Positions 18,000-26,789 of a stretch of 64,000 nt of DNA are shown here, in pieces. Each line of letters starts with the position of its first letter. Position 1 is the first letter of the stretch. The stretch is from SP197 sp965242595. Its GTDB lineage: Bacteria > Pseudomonadota > Alphaproteobacteria > SP197. The stretch is from NCBI GenBank assembly GCA_965242595.1, contig OZ251464.1, forward strand, positions 186,001-250,000, in the 5' to 3' direction. The notes beneath the pieces are model-generated. The model was not told the origin of the DNA. It saw only the letters and a program-made list of their open reading frames with translations, and did no database searches. Position numbers and translations under genes: made by a program.

Positions 18000-19015
18000 C
18001 CCGCCCGCGCCCGGCAGGCCAGCTCGAACAGGGCGCGCCGGCACAGGGCGGCGGCCGGCATGCCGGTCGTCTTGCAACGGATCTCGGTTTCGGTCAGGCG
18101 GGCCAGCGCGGCGGCGGTCCGGCGGACATTCCAGCGCGGTGCCGCCGCTTTGATGGCATCGGCGGCGCGGAAGTGAAGGATGCGGGCAGCTTTCAGCGCG
18201 TTGCCCAGCGTTTCGCCCCGCTCGCGCCGGGCCAGCACCAGTTGCAGCTGCGTCATGTGGCGGCGCACCGCCAGCAGAATCGCCAGCGGCTGTTCGCCCT
18301 GGGCCAGCGCCCTTTCCAGGCTGCGTTCCAGCTCGCCCATGCGGCCGGCCGCGGTGGCATGGGCGATTTTCTCGGCCGACAGGAAGGAGCTGTCGGCGAC
18401 GGCCGCCTCGACATCCGCCACGCCGGCGCGCCCGCCTGCGCCGACATAGAGCGCCAGCTTGGCGATCTCGGCGCGGGTCTGCCGCCGGTCGCCGCCCAGC
18501 CAAGCCGTCAGCAGCGCCAGCGCCTCGCGCTCGACGGCGACGCCGTGGCGTTCCATCTCCCGCGTGACGAAGGCGGCCAGCGCCCGGCCCTCGTCGCGAT
18601 AGCAGGCCAACGCCGCCCCCTCGCGCGCGCCTTCCAGCAGCGTCCGCAGCCGGGAACGGGCCGGCAGCTCGCCCGCCTCGATCACCACCAGCGTGTCGCC
18701 GCTGGGCCGCGCCAGCAGCGTCTTGACGGCATCGGCGAGGCGGTCGGTGGCGTCCTTGACGCGCACCGCGCGCCGCCCGCCGGCCAGCGCCAGCTGAGCG
18801 GCTTCGTCGCTCAGCAGCGCCGGTTCGGCCGCTGCCGCGTCGCCCGCCAGCAGGGCCGTGCGAAAGGGATCGCGCATATCGCCTGCCGCCGCCGTGACCA
18901 GCAGATCGGCGCGCTCGCCTATCGCTCCCCGGTCGGGGCCGTGCAGCAACACCACGCGCACCGCCGCGTCGGGGGCGCGGCAGAAGGCGTCCGCCTGGGC
19001 CGGTTTGACGATCAC
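17996..19015 (-). CDS. holA: DNA polymerase III delta subunit HolA
   Basis: HolA is the clamp-loader subunit that opens the beta sliding clamp. The 339-residue protein fits the family in length and carries VVLLHGPDRGAIGERAD near the N-terminus, where delta has a degenerate P-loop-like region, plus an all-helical C-terminal collar domain. The GTG at 19015 (reading MIVKPAQADAF) was chosen because it sits right after lptE with a GGCGGGGCGG stretch upstream; the open frame continues upstream inside lptE. The order leuS-lptE-holA is standard. Confidence 0.93.
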   Translation of the reverse strand: MIVKPAQADAFCRAPDAAVRVVLLHGPDRGAIGERADLLVTAAAGDMRDPFRTALLAGDAAAAEPALLSDEAAQLALAGGRRAVRVKDATDRLADAVKTLLARPSGDTLVVIEAGELPARSRLRTLLEGAREGAALACYRDEGRALAAFVTREMERHGVAVEREALALLTAWLGGDRRQTRAEIAKLALYVGAGGRAGVADVEAAVADSSFLSAEKIAHATAAGRMGELERSLERALAQGEQPLAILLAVRRHMTQLQLVLARRERGETLGNALKAARILHFRAADAIKAAAPRWNVRRTAAALARLTETEIRCKTTGMPAAALCRRALFELACRARAG

Positions 19016-19028
19016 TTCCGCCCCGCCT

Positions 19029-19553
19029 TCACGGCGTGCCGGCGCGCCGGGCGAAGAACAGCGCCAGGGCGCGGGCGATGGCGTGGGAGAGTTCGTGCAC
19101 CGCGCGTTCCGCCGTCTGCCGGCGGGCGGCGAGGGTGGCATATTCGGATTCGACCACGTCGTAGCTGCCCCGCGCCCGGCGGCTGGCGCGGTAGAGCTCG
19201 CCCCCGCCGGCGTCGTCGAACAGCGTGAAGACCGCCTCCACGGTGAGGTTGGAACGGGTGACCGCGCCGGTGGTCTGCACCGCCAGCGACGACGAGGACT
19301 GGCGGATATTGACCGTCAGGTCGTAGCGGTGGGGTTGCGGCCCGATTCCGGCCGTGAAGCGATCGATCAGCGCGTTGCGCAGGATGTGGCCGATGCGGCG
19401 GTCCTGGCCGGTGCCGATCTCGCCGGTGCGGATGGCGGCCAACTCCTCCGCGACGCCGCTGCCTGTGTCCAGGAGCGGGCGGAAGCCGCAGCCTTGCAGC
19501 CAGGCCATGGCCACCGCCCCGGCGAGCAGGGCGCGCCGCGACGGCGGTCTCAT
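19029..19553 (-). CDS. lptE: LPS assembly lipoprotein LptE
   Basis: LptE plugs the LptD outer-membrane channel and helps insert lipopolysaccharide. The 174-residue product has a twin-arginine-free lipoprotein signal ending in the lipobox LQGC (C22), followed by GFRPLL, the usual LptE start. The segment VNIRQSSSSLAVQTTGAVTR matches the family strand region. The ATG overlaps the leuS stop by four bases, and holA begins 13 bases downstream. Confidence 0.9.
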   Translation of the reverse strand: MRPPSRRALLAGAVAMAWLQGCGFRPLLDTGSGVAEELAAIRTGEIGTGQDRRIGHILRNALIDRFTAGIGPQPHRYDLTVNIRQSSSSLAVQTTGAVTRSNLTVEAVFTLFDDAGGGELYRASRRARGSYDVVESEYATLAARRQTAERAVHELSHAIARALALFFARRAGTP

Positions 19554-22114
19554 CGCCCGGCGACGATGTTGACGATCCGGTTGGGGACCACGATCACCTT
19601 TCCGACCGGCGCGCCGGCGATGGCGCGCTGCACATTGTCGTGGGCCAGCGCCGCCTCGCGCACCGTCTCTTCGTCCTCGTCGCGGACCAGCTCCAGCCGC
19701 GCCCGCAGCCTGCCATTGACCTGGACGGCGAGCGTCACCTTGTCCTGGGCCGCCAGGGCCGCGTCGGCCGCAGGCCAGGGCATTTCGGCCAGCAGGGTTT
19801 CGTGGCCCAGCGCCCGCCACATTTCCTCGCCCAGATGGGGCATCATCGGGCCGATCAGCAGCACCAGGACTTCCAGCGCCTCGCGCCTCGCGCCGGGCGC
19901 CGCTCCCCGTGGGGAGAGATCGCCGATGGCGTTGGCGAAGGTGTGGATGCGGGCGACGGCGCGGTTGAAGCGGAAGGCCTCGATATCGCCGGTCACGCCG
20001 GCGATGGCGCGATGCGCGGCGCGGCGCAGCGCCATCGCTTCGCCCGTGGCTTCCGGCGCCGTGCCGGGCGGTGGCAGCCGCTCTGCCGCCGCGTCCACCA
20101 GGCGGGCGATGCGCTGCACGAAGCGCCCGGCGCCGGCGATGCCGCTGTCGGTCCACTCCAGGTCGCGGTCGGGCGGCGAATCCGAAAGCATGAACCAGCG
20201 CGCCGTGTCGGCGCCGTAGCGGGCGATGATGCGTTCGGGATCGACCACGTTCTTTTTCGACTTCGACATTTTCTCGGAACGGCCGATCTCCACCGCCCGC
20301 CCGTCTGCCAGCGCCCGGGCCTGCCCGTCGCCGTCCCTGGTGACCTCGCCGGGCTCGAGATAGGTGCCGTCGGCGTCGCGATAGGTCTCGTGGACCACCA
20401 TGCCCTGGGTGAACAGGCCGGCGAAGGGCTCGTCGAAATCCAGATAGCCGCAGCGGCGCAGCGCCCGGGTGAAGAAGCGCGAATAGAGCAGATGCAGCAC
20501 GGCGTGTTCGATGCCGCCGATATATTGATCCACCGGCATCCAGTAGGCGAGGGCCTGCCCATCCATCGGCGCATCGTCGCGCGGCGAGCAGAAGCGCAGG
20601 AAATACCAGCTGGAATCGACGAAGGTGTCCAGGGTGTCGGTGTCGCGCAGCGCGTCGCGCCCGCAGGCCGGGCAGGCGACATGTTTCCAGGACGGGTGGC
20701 GGTCGAGCGGATTGCCGGGCCGGTCGATGGCGACATCGTCGGGCAGCCGCACGGGCAGCTCGCTCTCGGGCACCGGCACGGCGCCACAATCCGCGCAGTG
20801 GACGATGGGAATGGGGCAGCCCCAGTAGCGCTGGCGCGATACCCCCCAATCCCGCAGCCGGTAGTGGACCGTGCGCCGGGCGCGCCCCACCGCTTCCAGC
20901 CGCCGCGCCACCTCCTGCTTGGCCTCGGCTATGGTCATGCCGTCGAGAAAGCCGGAATTGCCCAGCCGGCCGGGGCCGGTGTAAGCCTCGCCGCCGATCT
21001 GGAAGTCGGCGGCGGCGACGCCATCGGGGATCACCACCGGCAGCACATCCAGCCCATAGGCGCGCGCGAATTCCAGATCCCGCTGGTCGTGGCCGGCCGA
21101 GCCGAAGATGGCGCCGGTGCCGTAATCCATCAGCACGAAATTGGCGACATAGACCGGCAAGGGCCGCCCGGAGAAGGGGTGCAGCGCCTTCAGACCGGTG
21201 TCATAGCCCTTCTTTTCGGCGCGCTGGATCGCCTCCTCGCTGGTGCCGGCGCGGGCGCATGCGGCGATGAAGCGGCCGAGGGCCGGGTCGGCGCCGGCCA
21301 GCTCGGCGGCCAGAGGGTGTTCGGGCGAGATGGCCATGAAGCTGGCGCCGAAGACGGTGTCGTGGCGGGTGGTGAAGACCTCCAGCGAATCGCCGCGCCC
21401 TTCCAGCGCGAAAGCCATGGTCAGCCCTTCGGAACGCCCCACCCAATTGGCCTGCATCAGGCGCACCTTGGCGGGCCATCGCTCCAGCCCCTCCAGCGCG
21501 TCGGTCAGCTGGTCGGCGAAGGCGGTGATCTTCAGCACCCACTGCATCAGGCGCCGTTTTTCCACCACGGCACCGGAACGCCAGCCGCGCCCGTCGATCA
21601 CCTGTTCGTTGGCGAGCACGGTGCGATCGACCGGATCCCAGTTGACCACGCTTTCGCGCCGCGCCACCAGGCCGGCGGCGAGGAAATCCAGGAACAGCTT
21701 CTGCTGGTGGCGGTAATAGCCGGGATGGCAGGAGGCGATCTCGCGCGACCAATCGAGCGAAAGCCCCATGGACTTCAACTGCCGGCGCATGGCGGCGATG
21801 TTGCCATAGGTCCAGTCGCGCGGATGCACGCCTTCGGCCATGGCCGCGTTTTCCGCCGGCAGGCCGAAGGCGTCCCAGCCCATGGGGTGAAGCACGTTGA
21901 AGCCCCGCGCCCGTTTGTAGCGGGCCACCAGATCGCCCATGGCGTAGTTGCGGACATGGCCCATGTGGATGCGGCCGCTGGGATAGGGAAACATCTCCAG
22001 CACATAGGCCTTGGGCCGCCCGTCGGCGGGCCGGGCGCGGAAGCAGCCGCGTTCCTCCCACAGCCGCTGCCAGCGTGGCTCGGCCTCGCGGAAATCGTAG
22101 CGTTCGCGTGCCAT
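19550..22114 (-). CDS. leuS: Leucyl-tRNA synthetase
   Basis: LeuS charges tRNA-Leu. The 854-residue class I enzyme has the HIGH-type motif HMGH within PYPSGRIHMGHVRNY (about 42-56), a CP1 editing domain with TRHDTVFGASFMAISPEHPLA, a zinc-like CPACGRD segment, and the KMSKS motif in SEKMSKSKKNVVDP. The C-terminal anticodon and LeuS-specific domains are present. First gene of leuS-lptE-holA. The Shine-Dalgarno before 22114 is weak. Confidence 0.98.
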   Translation of the reverse strand: MARERYDFREAEPRWQRLWEERGCFRARPADGRPKAYVLEMFPYPSGRIHMGHVRNYAMGDLVARYKRARGFNVLHPMGWDAFGLPAENAAMAEGVHPRDWTYGNIAAMRRQLKSMGLSLDWSREIASCHPGYYRHQQKLFLDFLAAGLVARRESVVNWDPVDRTVLANEQVIDGRGWRSGAVVEKRRLMQWVLKITAFADQLTDALEGLERWPAKVRLMQANWVGRSEGLTMAFALEGRGDSLEVFTTRHDTVFGASFMAISPEHPLAAELAGADPALGRFIAACARAGTSEEAIQRAEKKGYDTGLKALHPFSGRPLPVYVANFVLMDYGTGAIFGSAGHDQRDLEFARAYGLDVLPVVIPDGVAAADFQIGGEAYTGPGRLGNSGFLDGMTIAEAKQEVARRLEAVGRARRTVHYRLRDWGVSRQRYWGCPIPIVHCADCGAVPVPESELPVRLPDDVAIDRPGNPLDRHPSWKHVACPACGRDALRDTDTLDTFVDSSWYFLRFCSPRDDAPMDGQALAYWMPVDQYIGGIEHAVLHLLYSRFFTRALRRCGYLDFDEPFAGLFTQGMVVHETYRDADGTYLEPGEVTRDGDGQARALADGRAVEIGRSEKMSKSKKNVVDPERIIARYGADTARWFMLSDSPPDRDLEWTDSGIAGAGRFVQRIARLVDAAAERLPPPGTAPEATGEAMALRRAAHRAIAGVTGDIEAFRFNRAVARIHTFANAIGDLSPRGAAPGARREALEVLVLLIGPMMPHLGEEMWRALGHETLLAEMPWPAADAALAAQDKVTLAVQVNGRLRARLELVRDEDEETVREAALAHDNVQRAIAGAPVGKVIVVPNRIVNIVAGR

Positions 22115-22155
22115 GGCCGTATGTCCGGTCCCGGAGGCGGGACGGGCCCGCCCGG

Positions 22156-22704
22156 CTATTGGCCGAGCCGGGCGATGCGCAGCTGGCGGGCGCGGGTGAG
22201 GATGGCGTCTTCCAGGGCGCGGACGGTCTCATCGCTCACCACCGCCTCCCGCCAGCCGTCCTCGCCCATCGCCTGGCGGTTCAGCCCCACCCGCAGGGCG
22301 GTCGCGGTGAGCCGGGTGTCGAGAATATAGACCGTGGCCTTGAAGCGTTCGCCGGGGGTCTCCGGCGGCGCATACCAATCGTAGATGACGGTGCCGCCCA
22401 GGGGATCGGCCGACGCCAGCGGCAGGAAGGCCAGCGTGTCCAGCGTGGCCCGCCACAGCAGCGCGTTGACGCCCAGCTGGCCGCCTCCCGCCTCCCGTTC
22501 GCCCGTGAACAGCCCGGTGACGCCGCCAGAGCCGAAGATGGTCTGGCGGGCCGGGTCGTCGATATCCGGCTCGAAGCGGCCCTGGGGCGTCGCGACGGTG
22601 TCCTCGACGCCGTCATAGGAGACATCGCCGCCGCAGGCCGCCAGCAGCAGAACCAGCGCCACAGCAAGGCCGGCGCGCGGGGAGGGGAAGTTTGCCATCG
22701 TCAT
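22156..22704 (-). CDS. DUF3576 family lipoprotein
   Basis: A 182-residue alphaproteobacterial protein that usually sits just upstream of leuS. It has a signal sequence with lipobox LAAC (C24). The core GVNALLWRATLDTLAFLPLASADPLGG followed by IYDWYAPPETPGERFK matches DUF3576. It is presumably an envelope lipoprotein; no function is established. The promoter candidate upstream would give a leaderless transcript. Confidence 0.85.
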   Translation of the reverse strand: MTMANFPSPRAGLAVALVLLLAACGGDVSYDGVEDTVATPQGRFEPDIDDPARQTIFGSGGVTGLFTGEREAGGGQLGVNALLWRATLDTLAFLPLASADPLGGTVIYDWYAPPETPGERFKATVYILDTRLTATALRVGLNRQAMGEDGWREAVVSDETVRALEDAILTRARQLRIARLGQ

Positions 22705-22711
22705 GGCGGCA

Positions 22712-22741
22712 AACCTAGGCCGCCGCCGCCCGGCGCGTCAA
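22712..22741 (-). promoter_or_regulatory. Promoter candidate for the DUF3576 gene, possibly leaderless
   Basis: Minus-strand TTGACG (22736-22741), 18-base spacer, TAGGTT (22712-22717), then seven bases to the ATG at 22704. Spacing is almost the same as at mnmG. Confidence 0.4.
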
Positions 22742-22754
22742 CCGCAAGGGCTGG

Positions 22755-23270
22755 CTACCTGCCGGCGACGATGCCGCAGGCGATGCGTCCGCCCGCGCCG
22801 CCGATGGGCTGTGTGATGTGGTCGTCGGGCTTTTCGTGGACGATCACCGCCGAGCCGTCGCTGTCCAGCAGCGCCGGCGCATCGCCACCCGCCAGCGAGA
22901 CCCGGGTGGTGAAGAACTGGGCCATGGCGCTGCCGTCGGCAGCCACGAACAGATTGGGCAGATCGCCGTTGTCGGGCCCTTGCGGGTGGCGCAGGCCGTG
23001 GCTGGCGCCATCGGGGTTGATGTGGCCCTTCGCCGCCGTGAAATCGGGCGTGCAGGCGCCGACGCTGTGCAGATGGATGCCGTGCGCCCCCGGTGGCAGG
23101 CCGGCGAGCTCGACCGTGATCAGGACCCCGCTGGGCGTCTGCTCGAAGACGGCCTGGCCGATGGTGGCGCCAGCGGCGTTCATCATCCTGGCCTGCGCCA
23201 TATCGGCGCCCGACGCGGTGGCGGCGCCGGCCACGGCCAGCAATGCGAGCATATGTGCGACGATCTTCAT
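22755..23270 (-). CDS. sodC: Periplasmic Cu/Zn superoxide dismutase
   Basis: SodC converts superoxide to peroxide and oxygen outside the cytoplasm. The 171-residue protein has a cleavable signal peptide (about 1-20), the copper ligands in HGIHLH, a bridging histidine in KGHINPDG, a histidine in ASHG, the copper histidine in VIVHEKPDDH, the disulfide cysteines in VGAC and IACG, and the active-site arginine in GGRIACG. Where most family members have a zinc-ligand histidine before GDLPN (HAGDLPN type), this protein reads PDNGDLPN, so that ligand may be an aspartate. GGAGGAGGG precedes the ATG. Confidence 0.9.
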   Translation of the reverse strand: MKIVAHMLALLAVAGAATASGADMAQARMMNAAGATIGQAVFEQTPSGVLITVELAGLPPGAHGIHLHSVGACTPDFTAAKGHINPDGASHGLRHPQGPDNGDLPNLFVAADGSAMAQFFTTRVSLAGGDAPALLDSDGSAVIVHEKPDDHITQPIGGAGGRIACGIVAGR

Positions 23271-23368
23271 GGACGGCCCTCCTCCTCGTTCGCCGCCGAA
23301 TCGTAGCCGGTCGGCGGGCATGGCGGAAGACGGCGCCCCGATGCGATCCATGCCGGCCGCCGCGCCGG

Positions 23369-23728
23369 CTAGCTGCTGCCGAACATGTCCCAGAGCAGGG
23401 CCGCCACCTCGCCTTCCAGCGGGAAGGAGAGCATGCCCAGCACCGAATAGCCGAGCAGCCAGGGCATGACATAGAAGCGGAACAGGAAGAAGAACCACGC
23501 CACATAGAGCGGCACCATGGCATCGACCAGGAAGCCGGGGGTGACGGGCCGGAAGGCGCGCAGCAGCGGGTTCGTCATGGCGACGAACATGCGCATGAAG
23601 AAGAAGGGGGAGTTCAGCGGCAGGAACAGGTTCATGGCCGCCCGCCCCACCAGCGTCCACATGGCGGCGCCCAGCAGATAGTCGAGGGCGACGACCCACC
23701 AGGGCAGGAACGCAGCCAGGCTTTCCAC
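23369..23728 (-). CDS. Small membrane protein, YggT-like
   Basis: A 119-residue protein with two or three hydrophobic stretches (about 12-32, 66-88 and 90-106). The segment TNPLLRAFRPVTP followed by a hydrophobic helix resembles the YggT-family repeat, so it is tentatively placed there; function unknown. The start is a GTG at 23728, chosen because conservation-like hydrophobic sequence begins there; the frame continues upstream without a plausible start. It lies between sodC and the sodium/solute symporter, on the same strand as both. Confidence 0.5.
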   Translation of the reverse strand: MESLAAFLPWWVVALDYLLGAAMWTLVGRAAMNLFLPLNSPFFFMRMFVAMTNPLLRAFRPVTPGFLVDAMVPLYVAWFFFLFRFYVMPWLLGYSVLGMLSFPLEGEVAALLWDMFGSS

Positions 23729-23793
23729 GGCTTGTCGGGTGGCTGAAAGGGCGCGGGGGTGGAGCCCGGCTCCACCCCCGCCGACCTGCCGGA

Positions 23794-25605
23794 CTAGTGC
23801 TCGGAGGCCAGGATCGGTTGCCCGGTCGGAATCCGGGTCTCGTCCACCATCTCCTGCATCTCCGCATCCGGTTCGGGCGTCATCAGCGACACCGCCACCA
23901 TCGCCACCAGCGAGACCGGCATGCCGATCATGCCGAAGCGCAGATGATCGATGGAGAACCACGGGTCGCCGCCGTTATAGACATAGGCGAGATAGGCCGC
24001 CCCGGCGGCGAAGCCCGCCACCATGCCGGCGATGGCGCCCTGCCGGTTGGCCCGTTTCCACCAGATGCCCAGCACCAGCGGGAAGAACAGGCCCGAACAG
24101 GCGAAGCAGAACGCCCAGGCCACCGCCCCCAGGATGCCGGTCAGCTGCAGCGACGCGATCAGGGCCGCCGCCGCGCCGATCACCACCAGCAGCACGCGGG
24201 CGACGATCAGGCGGTGTTTGGTATCGGCCTTGGGGTCGATGATCTTGTAGTAGAGATCGTGGCTGAGCGCATTGGCGATGGCCAGCAGCAGGCCGTCTGC
24301 CGTCGACATCGCCGCCGCCATGCCGCCTGCGGCCACCAGGCCGGAGATGACATAGGGCAGACCGGCGATCTCCGGCGTGGCCAGCACGACGATATCGGGC
24401 CGCATGAAGAACTCGTTCAGCTGCACCATGCCGTCGCCGTTGGAATCGACCACCCCCAGCATGCCCACCGCGCTCCAGTTCTGCACCCACTCCAGGCTCA
24501 TGACGCTTTCGACCGATTGTCCGATGACGGCCGTCGCCAGGGTGGGATCGAGCAGCTGCAGCTTGGTCAGCGTGGCCAGGGCCGGGGCCGTGAAGTAGAG
24601 CAGGAAGATGAAGAACAGCGACCAGCCCACCGATTTGCGGGCGCTGCGCACCGACGGCGTCGTGAAATAGCGCATCAGGATGTGCGGCAGCGAGGCGGTG
24701 CCCGCCATCATGCACAGCGCCAGGGTCACGAACTTCCACGAATCGAGGCCACCCTGGGGCGCGAAATGCGGCGTCGTCAGCACCTTCAGCCCGGCCACCG
24801 CATCCACGGCCGCCTGCAGCCCGTATTCCCGCTCCAGCTCGGCGATCCGCTGGGCCGCCTCGCCATAGGTGAAATGCGGGATGATGCCGAAGCCCTGAGC
24901 GTTCGACATCCAGATCACCGGCACCAGATAGGCGATGATGAGCACGATATACTGCGCCACCTGGGTCCAGGTCACGCCGCGCATGCCGCCCAGCATCGAA
25001 CACAGCAGGATGCCCAGCAGGCCGAACCAGACGCCGGCCTCGAAGGGGATGCCCAGCGCCCGCGAGGCGATGGTGCCGGTGGCGTTGATCTGCGCCGTCA
25101 CATAGGTGAAGGAGGCCACCACCAGCACCACCACGGCACAGAACCTGGCCGTATTGCCGCCATAGCGGGTGCCGATGAAATCCGGCACCGTGTAGCAGCC
25201 GAACTTGCGCAGATAGGGCGCCATCAGGGCGTTCACCAGCACATAGCCGCCGGTCCAGCCGATGACGAAGCCCAGATAGGGGTAGCCGCCGAAATAGATG
25301 CCGCCGGCCAGCGCCACGAAGGAGGCGCCGGACATCCAGTCCGCCGCCGTGGCCATGCCGTTGTAGAGCGGTGGCACCTCGCGCCCGGCCACATAATAGG
25401 CATCGACCTGCATGGTGCGCGACAGGTAGCCGATGGTGGCGTAGATCGCGATGGTGAACAGCAGGAAGAGGATACCGATGGCCTGGGCGCCGGCCCCCAG
25501 CTGCTCCAGGATCGCCATCAGGGCGAAGAAGGCGACGAAGCCCAGGGTGTAGATGCCGTAGACCTTGCCCAGCTTGTCGACGAAGCGACTGCTTGTTTCG
25601 CTCAT
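23794..25605 (-). CDS. Sodium/solute symporter, large subunit (VC_2705 / acetate-permease-like family)
   Basis: A 603-residue SSS-family transporter with about 13 membrane segments. The first half holds YYVAGREVPPLYNGMATAADW and the Na+-site region SGASFVALAGGIYFGGY. It belongs with the DUF4212 small partner encoded 13 bases upstream; such pairs (Na_symport_lg/sm) are thought to move short carboxylates, but the substrate is not shown here. An unusual feature is a perfect EF-hand loop, DSNGDGMVQLNE (387-398), in an extramembrane stretch. The ATG at 25605 was preferred to one at 25638 because GGGGGAGAG precedes it and it does not overlap the upstream gene. Confidence 0.9.
   Translation of the reverse strand: MSETSSRFVDKLGKVYGIYTLGFVAFFALMAILEQLGAGAQAIGILFLLFTIAIYATIGYLSRTMQVDAYYVAGREVPPLYNGMATAADWMSGASFVALAGGIYFGGYPYLGFVIGWTGGYVLVNALMAPYLRKFGCYTVPDFIGTRYGGNTARFCAVVVLVVASFTYVTAQINATGTIASRALGIPFEAGVWFGLLGILLCSMLGGMRGVTWTQVAQYIVLIIAYLVPVIWMSNAQGFGIIPHFTYGEAAQRIAELEREYGLQAAVDAVAGLKVLTTPHFAPQGGLDSWKFVTLALCMMAGTASLPHILMRYFTTPSVRSARKSVGWSLFFIFLLYFTAPALATLTKLQLLDPTLATAVIGQSVESVMSLEWVQNWSAVGMLGVVDSNGDGMVQLNEFFMRPDIVVLATPEIAGLPYVISGLVAAGGMAAAMSTADGLLLAIANALSHDLYYKIIDPKADTKHRLIVARVLLVVIGAAAALIASLQLTGILGAVAWAFCFACSGLFFPLVLGIWWKRANRQGAIAGMVAGFAAGAAYLAYVYNGGDPWFSIDHLRFGMIGMPVSLVAMVAVSLMTPEPDAEMQEMVDETRIPTGQPILASEH
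24412..24447 (-). other. EF-hand calcium-binding loop encoded within the symporter
   Basis: Codons 387-398 spell DSNGDGMVQLNE, matching the EF-hand pattern with D at 1, N at 3, D at 5, G at 6, a hydrophobic residue at 8 and E at 12. It lies between two hydrophobic segments. Confidence 0.7.
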
Positions 25606-25618
25606 GACTCTCTCCCCC

Positions 25619-25876
25619 TCACGAGCCTTCATACTCATCGTCGATCCCGTCCTGGACCATGTTCTGGAACACGATCAGCAGGACGAAGATGATGAGCGAG
25701 CCCTGGACGATGAAGTAATACCCAAGTTCAAAGCCAAGAAAGGACATGGATGACAAGTCCTTCGCGAACCAGGGGACCACGTAGCCAAAGAGAAACCAGA
25801 TCGCGAGGACGATGTAGGTCAGCCGCGATGTCTTCTCCCAGTGGATTCTACGCTTGTCAGAACGTGTTTCCGACAT
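25619..25876 (-). CDS. DUF4212 protein, small subunit of the sodium/solute symporter
   Basis: An 85-residue protein with two membrane helices (about 18-38 and 50-72) and the family pattern WEKTSRLTYIVLAIWFLFGY. DUF4212 proteins are nearly always encoded beside the large symporter and probably act with it. GGAG lies upstream of the ATG. The gap 25877-26117 (241 bases) between it and the rightward gene holds the divergent promoters; a palindrome GTATATAC sits near 25977-25984. Confidence 0.9.
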   Translation of the reverse strand: MSETRSDKRRIHWEKTSRLTYIVLAIWFLFGYVVPWFAKDLSSMSFLGFELGYYFIVQGSLIIFVLLIVFQNMVQDGIDDEYEGS

Positions 25877-26117
25877 GCTCTTGTCTCCGTTTCGATGATG
25901 CCATGCCGCACCCCCACCGGAACGCCGACCACCTGGAACCGTCTCGCGATCGGAGATGATCTGCGGCAGTGGCGGGGTATATACTCCATGGCCGCGCCCT
26001 TTTGAAGCCCTGCCTGGCCCCGGCGTCAACCCACCATGCCAGCAGCGGCCACCGCCATGGCCGCGCGGTGCCCCATCACCCGCCGCGCGGCCCCAAGAGA
26101 CATCGTGTGAAAGAGAC

Positions 26118-26774
26118 GTGCTCGCCCGCCTGCTCTCCCGGCTGCCCCGCCCCCTCGACCGGCTCGCCCTGCGCTTCGATACCCGTCCGCTGGCGCGGGT
26201 GGAGGATGTGGCCGTCTTCGTCCGCACCCGCGCCTCCTATGTCGGCCAGACCGCGCTCTACGGCTATCTGAAGGCCAGGATGGGGACGCGCTTTCGCGAC
26301 TATTTCGAAGACGATGCCTTCTCCGCCGGCATCCGCCAGGCGGCCCTGGCGCTCTTCCTCTCCTGTGCCGCCGACCTGGCGGTCTTCGCCATCGCCACCG
26401 CCGACCGCCAGGGCCGCCTGACGCCCGCCGAACGCGCCGCCCTGGCGCGCCACTGCTTTCTGCTGGCGGCCGCGCAGGGTCTGGCCGAAAGCGGGGCCGG
26501 CGCCCTGCCGGCGGATGCTCGCCGGCGCTTCGACGCCAGGCTGGCGCAGCTGGACTGGCGCTGGGCGGGCCAGGGGCGCAACGCCTTCGCCGGCAGCGAG
26601 GGCGACCTCATCCGCCTCGCGCCGGTGATCGACGAATACAAGGCGCTCGACCGGGAGATCGTCACCAACTCCATCCGCTTCCGCTGGCGCGATGTGAGAG
26701 AGCAGTTCAGGAAACGCATCGACGGCGCCGCCCTGTGCCGCGACTGGCGGGCGGGCGGCGGCCAGGCCCCATAA
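26118..26774 (+). CDS. Conserved alphaproteobacterial protein of unknown function
   Basis: A 218-residue soluble or peripheral protein, not recognised as a named family. The region LALRFDTRPLARVEDVAVFVRTRASYVGQTALYGYLKxRMGTRF looks strongly conserved, and the rest is mostly helical. The GTG at 26118 is the most likely start, since the earlier part of the open frame (from 25956) is proline-rich and covers the promoter region. It is divergent from the DUF4212/symporter pair, which suggests but does not prove a link. Confidence 0.65.
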   Translation: MLARLLSRLPRPLDRLALRFDTRPLARVEDVAVFVRTRASYVGQTALYGYLKARMGTRFRDYFEDDAFSAGIRQAALALFLSCAADLAVFAIATADRQGRLTPAERAALARHCFLLAAAQGLAESGAGALPADARRRFDARLAQLDWRWAGQGRNAFAGSEGDLIRLAPVIDEYKALDREIVTNSIRFRWRDVREQFRKRIDGAALCRDWRAGGGQAP

Positions 26775-26789
26775 ACCCGCCGGCGCGCG

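Noticed and set aside
19640..22330. An 896-codon open frame on the plus strand opposite leuS.
   Set aside because: It is antisense to leuS and has compositionally biased, motif-free translation.
25956..26117. Extension of the unknown gene to an ATG at 25956.
   Set aside because: The added 54 residues are proline-rich and cover the divergent promoter gap; the conserved part begins near the GTG at 26118.
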